NCBI GenBank assembly: GCA_001598975.1
Contig: BBXU01000729.1
Coordinates: forward strand, 1-18,407
Source of the DNA: Parachlorella kessleri
Taxonomy: Eukaryota > Chlorophyta > Trebouxiophyceae > Chlorellales > Chlorellaceae
DNA length: 18,407 bases
Direction of reading: 5' to 3'
This document shows, one piece after another, positions 10,498-18,407 of the stretch. Made by a program: the position numbers and the translations under genes. Position 1 is the first letter of the stretch. Each line of letters begins with the position of its first letter. Below the pieces are notes generated by a model that ran no database searches, was not told the DNA's origin, and worked only from the letters and a program-made list of their open reading frames with translations.

Positions 10498-11530
10498 TTC
10501 TTGCGTTCCGCCTGTCAACTGTCAGCTCGTACTACTGCCCGCCAGCTCGACACCTCCAAGGACGGTTTGCCATACATTATAGGTCGTTGCCGTAAATGGA
10601 CTCCCGGCATGCTGACAATTGTCAGCTCGCTTGTCAGGTGCGTCAACTTTCACAGAATAGCAGTCACAGCGTTGTTTGCAGCAGGGCTTCCTTGGATACC
10701 TGCGAATTTGCGACAACTGCTTCACCTACATGCACTCAATGTCAATCAACCACTGCGCCTTAGCAGTTGCAAGGTTTGCCCCAGCAATACACATCGCCAC
10801 ATGAGAAGCATGCTTTGTTATGCTGGCACTTTAGATGAACCCGTCTGTTGTCCCTCCCACCAGCAGCTTTCCACAATATATTAGTCAATCAGGGTGGCAG
10901 GCAATGCGATCAGAGAGGAGGTACAGGTATACTGGGCTGACAGGGTTCTATGCAGTGACCGGTATGCTCAACTTGTTCTTGGTGCAAAAAGTGCGAACAA
11001 AGGGGAGTCAGTATAGCTCACTGAGCTGTACTGACAGGGCTGGGTGCAGTGTTGCTCTGGCCTTGCCTACGTCTCAATAGTCCCGTCCTCCCAAGCAGCA
11101 TACCGGTAGTTATATCTGCTACATGAGATGGGGTCTTACACACCTCAGACTTCACAGGACGGTGGCAAAAGTCACCACTGAGTAAGATGGACGCAGTGGC
11201 AGGTAAGTGATAGCAGACAAAATGGGTTTGTGGGTGACCCTTCCGGCTTACAGTTGACAGGGCATAGAACACCTGGGAGTTGAGCAAACCACGCAAACGA
11301 TACACAGTCGTCCTTGTACCAAAAGCCACACCAGTACATACCAAACACTGTTAGGGAAACATTGCTTTGTCATACAGAGGGCTGCCTCAGCCCTTGTATC
11401 ATGGACATCCCCCACAGTCCCCTTGGTCCTCCCAAGGAGCTCGCTGTTTGTAAAACATCAAGTCAGGCAGAGCCTCGTCATGTCAAACCGTCCGCCCCGA
11501 GCAATTAGCGATTCGGTGCTGCCGTGCTGG
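10498..11530. promoter_or_regulatory. Sulfatase upstream region and pirin 3' flank
   Basis: This 1-kb gap lies between the sulfatase start (minus strand) and the pirin stop (minus strand). The part near 10500-10640 holds clustered TGTCA/TGACA elements, including a 16-bp perfect palindrome at 10611-10626. An AT-rich AATATATTAG occurs at about 10873-10882, too far from the start codon to call a TATA box. TTACA on the + strand (TGTAA on the pirin strand) at about 11135 and 11247 could be pirin polyadenylation signals. Open frames here (10474-10884 +, 11018-11344 -) show no recognisable protein. Confidence 0.5.
10611..10626. promoter_or_regulatory. 16-bp perfect palindrome upstream of sulfatase
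   Basis: GCTGACAATTGTCAGC is its own reverse complement and sits 114-129 bases upstream of the sulfatase ATG at 10497. Its right half extends to TGTCAGCTCG (10620-10629), which is repeated at 10520-10529. It looks like a binding site for a dimeric transcription factor; the factor is unknown. Confidence 0.55.
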
Positions 11531-14500
11531 TCAAAGCTCATCATCAACCCAGGGATTGTCGTCAGGGTTTTGCAGGCGCCCTGTTTGGTAGTCATAGAAT
11601 GCCTGCTCGATCTCCTCCTGAGTATTCATGACAAAAGGCCCATCTGCACGGCATAGACGCAACAGGCCCGAAAGTCAGTCAGGGGCCAGGTGCAAGTGGG
11701 TGGGTAGGATGTGGCCTTGCAGCTGACCCTGTTTTAAAGCTCCCCCACGACTCCAGGCAGGTGCAGGCAGCAGCCCCTACAGCGCAGCTGCACGTGCGCC
11801 CCACAAGCAAGTAAAGACCAGGGAAGGGTTGAGTTGAACACTTGCTCAATGATTCATGCTCCATGCGCACGTGCTGGACAGACACTCACACTGCACAATG
11901 GGTTCCCCCAGCGGCTTTCCGGCAATGAGCAGGAACTTCAGGCCCTGGCTGGCCTCCGCACGAGCCTCCACCTGCTTGCGACGGACAGCAATAGCTGAGG
12001 AGACCATAGGTCAGCTCTCCATGCAGGTGAAGAGGTGGAAGAAGCAGAGTGCCCACCGCTGGAACTTCATGAGCCACTTGCAGTGACCACGCGCCTAAGC
12101 CCATTTCCACCAGCATTGAGCGGAGGCTGCCCCCTTCTCCCCACATCGCTATCATAGCACGGCTTAGTGGTTGGTTTTCAGACTGGTATGGCATTATTTG
12201 AACTTCTGAGGCCTATGAATGACAACCTCTGGTAAGTCCTCCTTGCAGCCACCTTAATGAGCCAGCTGCGGAAACCAACTCAGCAGCCTGGACCAATGTC
12301 GCGCCTTCCACTAGTGTCCCACCTGAGTCCCCTCGTTGGCAAGCACATATGCATGCTGTAGCCGGGCTGGCTTGTCGCTGATGTGGCCGCTCCCCTCGTA
12401 CACGTAAGCCAGGGCATTGAACTCCTCCGGCACGTCCTGCACAGACGAAAACTTGGTGTTCTAGATGTACGTCCTGGGCCCGCTGCTTGGGCATTGAGCA
12501 TTCGGCCGTAATTGCAGCCCTCGCACCGCTCTGCTGTGTTGTTCGGCATCCTGTAGGGAGGGCGGCGGATGCACGGCACTGGCTGGCTGGCTACCTTCCT
12601 GCCCAGCCCCTTGTCTCGCCTCTGCCCGAAGAAGCGAACATTGGGGTGCTTTGCTGCCCTGGTTGCCATGCCAAGGGCTGCCTAACCGCTTCAAACTGCG
12701 AAAATATGACAAGCACCACCAGACATTTCTTTTGCATGTAGAACACCAGGACCAAGCCCGTCAGACCAACCTGGGTCCATGCCGCTCCCGGCTGCAGCCG
12801 CACATCCAGCAGCAGCCCTGGGTTCCGCAGCTTAATGGGGCCGGTCACGCTGCCCACGCTGCCGGCCAGGACCCGCACAGAGGCGCCCTCACTGTCAACG
12901 CTGGGGATCTCCTCCTTCTGTATATCCTGATACCTGCAAGAGTGGCTAGGTACCAGCATAAGAGTCTGCAAAAAGGTATGTGTCTTGACATCCACGTGGC
13001 TTCCCCCCATGCTAAGCTAGTGAATGGGGGCTGGCTTTTGCAGAGGCAGGCCGCCCTCGCTTGTAGCAGGCTGCTGGCCGGGACTGCCACCTGGGTGCCA
13101 ACAATGCTAGCCAGGTGCGAGAGCACCACCCCGAATCCATCAGAAGTATCCACAGCCCCAGTGAGGGAGCAGTTTTATGCCCGCTTGTAAGTAACCGCAG
13201 GCAATCCACGTAGGCAAGGCTGGAGGCTTGCTGACATGGCAAGGGCTCCCAGCGGTGCTGTACCCACGGACCTGGGCTTGACCATCTTGTCCTGCAGTAA
13301 GGGGCAGCCAGGCGCTGATTATGTCAAGCCAGCCAACCCTCCCAAGCTTGTAGCTGGCTCTGGCGGAGTGCTGGCTGGCTCTACTCCTGTCGCACAGGCC
13401 GGCCGGTGAGAAACACGTCATGCGAAGCCTTGCCCATGCCTAGTGCGCAACGAGCTCCACCAAAGGCATCATCGCGCTGCCAGGCTCATGCCCGTACCAC
13501 AAAGAAGAACCTGCAGCCCTTGGCAGGTTTGCCTGCAGCTGGAGGTTGGCTTGCAGCCTGCTGTAGTGGTCGCATACAGCCATTGTTGCCTCCGGTTGAG
13601 GGTACCCCGATCCCTATCATCCTCTCAACTTATGGAAGCTCGAGACGTGCCCCCTAAACCCACCTTCTTGGCTAGGTTGATCCAGAGCTGGAACCCATGC
13701 AAGTCTCCAGTGGTCACCACTGGCATCTCGGAGTGAATGAGGCCGCGCCCTGAAATGAGAAATGCAAGCAAGTCTTTGGTCCTGGCTCTGCGGAAGTCCA
13801 TTGTCGGAAACAATGTCCCTCTCCTTGTTTGCCACGTTCACAAGCACAGCTACCACTTCTGCCTGGGAGGCCGGTCAAGTGGCGTACTGGTGAGTACCCA
13901 GCACCAAAGCAGGGATAGCACCCTTCTTGGTATTTGTGTCCCTGAAAGACTAAGGCAGGGGCCAGCTCACCTGCAGTCATGTACTGCACGCCCCCTGGAC
14001 CGATAACTCCATGGTTCCCCACAGAGTCTTTGTGCTCCATCTTGCCACTCAGCATGATGCTGCACGTCTCAAAACCACGGTGCTGCAGGCAACAGGTAGG
14101 CATGCATCAGGCAGTACCGTAAAGCTGCGCCTCTACAAAACTCGCATATTGCCTTTGCACCACAATGGTCATGTGCCCTGCTTGTTGTAGGTTCCAGGCT
14201 GGCCAATTCAGCTAAACACTCAGGGTTAATAAGTGAGTCCCTCCCAACGGCCAATTCTGATTGGGACCAGCTTTGGACAGCCTTGACAGTACACAGCAAA
14301 ACTAAGGGAGCCCATGCATGCCCTTATTACTCACCGGATGGTTAGGGAAGCCAGCAGCAGCCTTATCAGAAGGTAGCTTCAGCTCATCCTGCAATAGTCA
14401 GTAGACATGTGAGCGGGGGAGGTTGCATGCGCCGGTGCAGGAGACTGAGCGTGCTGGCAGAACCATGAACCCCCATCACCTCACAGGTGTTTCTGATTCG

Positions 14501-14881
14501 ATACCTTGGGCGGTTGACTTACAAACGTAACGCTGACCAGCCAAACACATTCACAAAATCTATGCCAGCCTAGGATGTTGTGTATGCCTCGCTTACCAGC
14601 ATGAGGAAGGGGTCCAAGTTGCGGATAGCGCCCGTGCCTAGGGTTCTGCACACCTGTACACCTGCCCCCTCTGACAGCTTCTGGCCCTTAACAACCTGCA
14701 TTTGGAAGAAAAATATGACTCCACACCCTTCCCTATTCCAGGTGCTCTATGGAGTTCTGCCAGCTGTGTCCTTCCACATCCTCTGCCACTCGACTCTGGT
14801 TGAGGCATGGGAGGTAGGCACTTGTGCCCAACCTGTCTGCCTGCAGTCTGGTACCTGTTTAACTGGCCGCACAGCAGCCAT
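11531..14881 (-). CDS. Pirin (cupin-family iron-binding protein)
   Basis: Pirins are bicupin proteins that bind one metal ion and act as transcription co-factors or quercetin dioxygenases; in plants PRN1 interacts with the G-protein alpha subunit. Coding exons in order: 14855-14881 (coding part; the exon begins at about 14937), 14597-14695, 14335-14388, 13971-14082, 13664-13749, 13272-13291, 12771-12933, 12323-12436, 11890-11974, 11531-11643. These give 290 residues with consistent phases, the usual pirin length. Metal ligands are recognisable: His59 and His61 in NHPHRGFE, His103 and Glu105 in [10 protein letters not shown]. Other family landmarks are [35 protein letters not shown] and the C-terminal [20 protein letters not shown]. 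The acceptor for exon 11890-11974 was chosen at CGCAAG/CAG because it keeps phase; the nicer-looking CTCAG 20 bases upstream would break the frame. The start ATG gives [19 protein letters not shown], but the frame is open 18 codons upstream, so a longer N-terminus is possible. Confidence 0.94.
13272..13291 (-). other. 20-nt microexon of the pirin gene
   Basis: The exon encodes DKMVKP plus two bases of Arg, exactly filling the gap between INLAKK and YQDIQKEE in the conserved pirin sequence. It is flanked by a TGCAG acceptor, an unusual GTCCGT donor, and introns of 372 and 338 nt. Without it the downstream frame shifts. Confidence 0.88.
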
Positions 14882-15392
14882 CTGGGCAACGGTGGTAAAC
14901 GTGGTGTGGCGAACTGGTGACTTGAAGCGAGCCTCAACTGAGATCGTCAATAGGCAGCCTGCATGCAGATAGAGAGTGTCGGACCGTCCAGTGCAACAGC
15001 TTCCCTTGCACTAGAGCTTCCAAAGCAACAGTGATACCCTTCCCTGCACGGGGATCGCCTACAAACCCAGTGTACGTACCAAGAAGGCCGAGAAGTTTGG
15101 AAGCCAGCGTGGCACCGTCAGCAAATGAGATTATCCGTACCTAGGCTCGAGAGAACCACCAAGTGTCATTGAGGTCTGCAAGCTCCTCCATAAGGCATGA
15201 TGAGAGAATTTCCGGGGGGGATCAACTAAACTCCCAAGCATGACGAAATTGTGTGACAGGCATTACGTAATGATATCACCCCAATTTTTTGACTTGCACA
15301 TGCTCAAAACAAGTTTTATCCGAACCCTCGTATCACCCTGACATCCCATACAACAGCAGGGCACTCTCGCTGCCTTACGGCTCAAACCTCTG
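14882..15392. promoter_or_regulatory. Divergent promoter region between pirin and MKP1-type phosphatase
   Basis: Pirin is transcribed leftwards and the phosphatase rightwards, so both promoters lie here. The segment 14882-14937 is the 5' non-coding (or upstream-coding) part of pirin's first recognised exon. A possible further 5' exon ends at 15080 with a GTACGT donor on the minus strand. A 12-bp palindrome lies at 15261-15272. A run of T at 15284-15289 precedes the phosphatase start. No TATA box is obvious. Confidence 0.55.
15261..15272. promoter_or_regulatory. 12-bp palindrome with TTACGTAA core
   Basis: CATTACGTAATG is self-complementary. The core TTACGTAA, centred on ACGT, is the type of site bound by bZIP dimers (A-box TACGTA in plants). 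It lies 121 bases upstream of the phosphatase ATG and could serve both divergent genes. Binding is inferred, not shown. Confidence 0.5.
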
Positions 15393-18370
15393 ATGACAGC
15401 TCGCCTGGAGCCCCCCTGCCAGTACCCGCTGTTCCGGGCCAAATACTTGCCTACCAGCGCCCGGGAAGGCCTTGGCCCTCCTGAAATCGCAGAGCAGGCG
15501 TCCGTCGGGCCGCGCAAGCTGTCGGGCAAGGCTCTCAAGGTCTTGGACCTGCGCTCCCTCCCTCGGGACGACGGTGGGCCGCCCACCGAGCTGCGGGCCA
15601 GGCGCGACAAGCTAGCCTTCTTTGATCGACACTGCACCAGAGTGGCTGAGGGCCTGTTTGTGGCGGGCGAGGCGGTTGCGAAGAGCAGGGAACTGCTGCG
15701 GGAGGCAGGCATAACCCACGTTGTCAACTGTGTGGGCTTCCTGTACCCTGCCTACTTCAAGGACGAGCTAGACTACAAGGTCCTCTACCTGCAAGGTGAG
15801 CCAGCAAGGAGGCGGCCGCTGTATGCGTTATCTGCCTGCACGATATATGCCGTCGACCACCTTGAGCTGCCTTAATATACTGTGCCGTGCCTCCTGTAGG
15901 CACAAGGGAGCAGCGCCCTGTTGGCTGTCAAGCTGAGCTGGTTGGCTGCTGTCTGCAGACACCCCTGGCGAAGACCTACTCTGTGTATTGTATGACATTT
16001 TTGACTTTATTGAGGTGCGTGGAAGTACCTGACCAATCCGCAGTCGGTGCTAATGGTGACAAGGAAAGTGTGCAACAGATCATGCATATTTGGGGGCTCT
16101 GCCTGGCGGCACGACACTGGTTGCTGAGGTATGCAGGGTTATCTCTTGTGGCCCTGCCCAACGGCGTGAATCCTAGTACTTGCGAGAGGTGGCCTCGAGG
16201 AATAGTTGGGGCCAGACTGTCAAGGGGCCCCACGAAGCCGCATTTCAGCTGTCACGGGCAACACCATATTTCTCAGACAGTCACTGACATTGGTGTCATT
16301 CAGGGCGCGGCCGGGGGGAATGTGCTCGTGCACTGCTCCCAGGGCGTGTCACGCTCCACTGCCCTGGCGATAGCGTACCTTATGCACAAGACAGGCAGAA
16401 CGTATGATGAGGTCTTTGGGCAGGTCAAGGCACACCGCGGCATAGCTAATCCCAACATTGGCTTTATCTGCCAGGTAAGACAGCAGGTTGAGGCAGGTTG
16501 CGAAAGGGCTGGCTAAGCTCTGGGTGCTTGCTTATGGGGCCGCGACAGGCCATAAGACAGTGCTGCTGATAACATCTTAACATCACTAACCTGCTACCAG
16601 CCAGCACAGGCCTGTCCCGTCATCTCAATAAACAGCCGATGCACCAGTGGGATGAGGGGGCTACGGGAAAGCCCTGACGGTTGATGTCCTACCTGTCCTG
16701 TGTCATGCAGCTGCTCCAGTGGTACAAGCGGCGAAATAGCAGTGTGGAGCGCTGTCGGCTGTACCGCAGCGCTCCCCAGTCACCGTCAGCTGGCCGCTAC
16801 TTAGTGCCCAAGCTGGTGGCCACCCCACAGCCCAGCAGCCTCGACCCCCGGGGCGCCTTTGTGGTCCAGACGCCCACAACCGTCTATGTGTGGGAGGTGC
16901 GAGTCCCTGGTAGCGGAAAAGGTTCAGCCTGACTTATGTTAAAACTCAAGTCGCATGGTGTGACGAAAGGACAGTAATAGGTGGTGTTCTGACCCTTGGC
17001 TGTATGGGACCGGGCGAAAGTAGAGTGGGCTACTGTCTTCAGATACTTCGCTTAGTGCAGCTCTATGGCAATGTTTTGAATTTTAGGAACGATGCCATGC
17101 AACTTGTTGCTGCCTCCTCATTTATGGGGGTGCCAAGGTCCAGGGCTGAGTGGCGGGCCCTGACAGTGCGACACCCACACATAACATATCTGCAGGGCGC
17201 CAGGTGCCCGGAGGCCTTTGCGGACGCAGCCACCCGCTTTGCGCAGCAGCTGGTACGCTATGAAGGCGCTGAGGGGCCAGTAGTGTGTGTCAGCCAGGGC
17301 CGCGAGCCGCCTCAGCTCTGGGAGTGCCTTGGGGGAGTGGCGGCAGCGGAGAAGGCCGGTGTGGCTCCTGCCAGCCCCAGGGAGAATGCTGTGTATGATA
17401 AAGACTTCGAGGTGCGTGGGGCATCCTGCACTAGCCAGGGCTAGTGTAGCTTTCATATACATCGCGTGGGGATCTACAGTAGTGACTGCAGTCCCTTGTA
17501 TGTGAACGTCTGCCTGCGGTTGTGATTAGTCATGGATGATCCTGAGTAAAGCTTGTGTGCAGCTGGCTGGGCTGGAGCAAGGGTCCCTGGGGACCGGTGT
17601 TACCAATGTTATCAATCGATCAATGTTGGTCCATAAGCTATAACGATATTCCTGTTTGCATTGTGCAGTTGTATCAGCGGGCAGCCAGCAGCAGCAGTGG
17701 GGAGTCGGGCGGCGGCGACAGCGCGCGCGGTGGGCGAAAAACGCCCAGGGATGTAGGTGACCAGTCTACAAGCCCCAATGAGCGGCTGCGCAAGCAGGCG
17801 CGCAACAGCGGCAGCGGCGGCGAGTCTGGCAGCAGCAGTGATGAGGCATGCGCAAGGCTTGAAGACCTTGTAACAAGGGAGCTGGAGCGGGCGGTCTCAG
17901 TAGACTCTGCAGCTACGCAGGTTGGCTCCTAGTGCTCCTCCCCTTTGACATTTTTGTTATATGCTTCAGCTGTGCAGGCGTTGAGCCACCTGCCCCTCTG
18001 TACTTGCTGTGCAGCCATCATGCTTGCTGTTGCTGTTATGCCAGCAGTCGTCCTGCATGCTTTGCCATTGATAATAAAGGCTGGGAACCATGACATATAG
18101 TACCCTTGTATGGCTGTTATGTGTATGCAGTTGGAGTTGCGTCATCAGCAAATGACACAGCGGTCAGTCCCACGACCCAGCAGATTGCAGCGGACGACCT
18201 CAGAAGAAGGTGCACTGCTTCGCAGCCGGCAGCAGTCGCCGGCTACAGAAGCTGCAGCCACTGGAGCTTCCCATAGCCAGCCAGCCAGTGTGGCAGCAGC
18301 AGTAGCCACCCCAGTGAGCCGGCCAGCTGTCCCGCCCATCAACTTAAAGCTGAAGTTGCCAGGGAGTTAG
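15393..18370 (+). CDS. Dual-specificity MAP-kinase phosphatase, plant MKP1 type, with gelsolin-like segment
   Basis: Dephosphorylates Tyr and Thr of activated MAP kinases; in land plants MKP1 restrains stress and immune signalling. Exons: 15393-15795, 15959-16014, 16304-16474, 16711-16896, 17196-17411, 17669-17920, 18131-18370. The first junction is phase 1, the rest phase 0; all introns are GT-AG and 163-299 nt. The product is about 507 residues. A poorly conserved N-terminus of about 90 residues precedes the phosphatase domain (about 100-220): GITHVVNCVGF, candidate general acid Asp135 in LQDTPGED, and the signature VHCSQGVSRSTA with catalytic Cys164 and Arg170, then ANPNIGFICQLLQ. Residues about 257-336 (DPRGAFVVQTPTTVYVWEGA to PPQLWECLGG) match the gelsolin-like part of plant MKP1. 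The tail is Ser/Gly-rich then Gln/Ser/Ala-rich, probably disordered, ending INLKLKLPGS. ATG 15393 is the first in its open frame. Reading through the weak donor at 17921 would instead stop at 17930-17932 (VGS, TAG). Confidence 0.93.
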
Positions 18371-18407
18371 CTTGTTTCTTATCTTTTGTGTGTGTGAAAG
18401 GGGGGGG

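Noticed and set aside
10474..10884. Plus-strand open frame of 136 codons overlapping the sulfatase first exon
   Set aside because: Antisense to a real exon and through its promoter, with no recognisable protein features.
11975..11994. CCTCAG acceptor for the penultimate pirin exon
   Set aside because: A strong-looking site, but using it puts [15 protein letters not shown] out of frame with the preceding exon; the CGCAAG/CAG site 20 bases downstream keeps frame and fits the family length.
18390..18407. GT run and G run at the window end as a telomere
   Set aside because: Only a short GTGTGTG and one G-run, with no repeated telomere unit; more likely a contig edge or simple sequence.

Overview
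This is eukaryotic nuclear DNA, most likely from a green alga (Chlorophyta). The evidence is dense GT-AG introns (about 85 to 980 nt) splitting every gene into short exons, ending mostly in TGCAG, and a gene set typical of Viridiplantae: a MAP-kinase phosphatase of the plant MKP1 type with a gelsolin-like segment, an argininosuccinate synthase, a plant-type pirin, an extracellular sulfatase and a plastid-targeted membrane protein. I cannot place it to genus. Gene models were built by hand from exon homology, splice sites and phase agreement, so coordinates are exact where phases close and flagged where they do not.

Layout. (1) 1-2039, + strand: the 3' half of argininosuccinate synthase, four exons; its 5' half lies outside the window. 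(2) 2040-3103: gap between convergent 3' ends, with no convincing gene. (3) 3104-4304, - strand: four-exon, 226-residue membrane protein with a plastid-like leader, resembling the plant FAM210/DUF1279-like family. (4) 4305-4882: short intergenic region. (5) 4883-10497, - strand: at least 14-exon secreted sulfatase with the CxPSR formylglycine motif; one exon boundary is unresolved. (6) 10498-11530: sulfatase upstream region with a 16-bp perfect palindrome and a 10-bp repeat spaced exactly 100 bp. (7) 11531-14881, - strand: complete 10-coding-exon pirin, 290 residues, including a 20-nt microexon. (8) 14882-15392: divergent promoter region with a 12-bp palindrome built on TTACGTAA. (9) 15393-18370, + strand: complete seven-exon MKP1-type phosphatase, about 507 residues. 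The window ends in a G-run at 18407.

The genes do not form an obvious pathway. They look like ordinary neighbouring housekeeping, signalling and secretion genes. I see no mobile element, CRISPR array, RNA gene or novel defence-like system. The most interesting structure is small-scale: tandem duplications that copied an exon end and its splice donor into the following intron of the argininosuccinate synthase gene, the palindromic elements in the two promoters, and features that could produce alternative protein ends (stop-free 3n intron, stop codon inside a splice donor, two possible 3' ends for MKP1).
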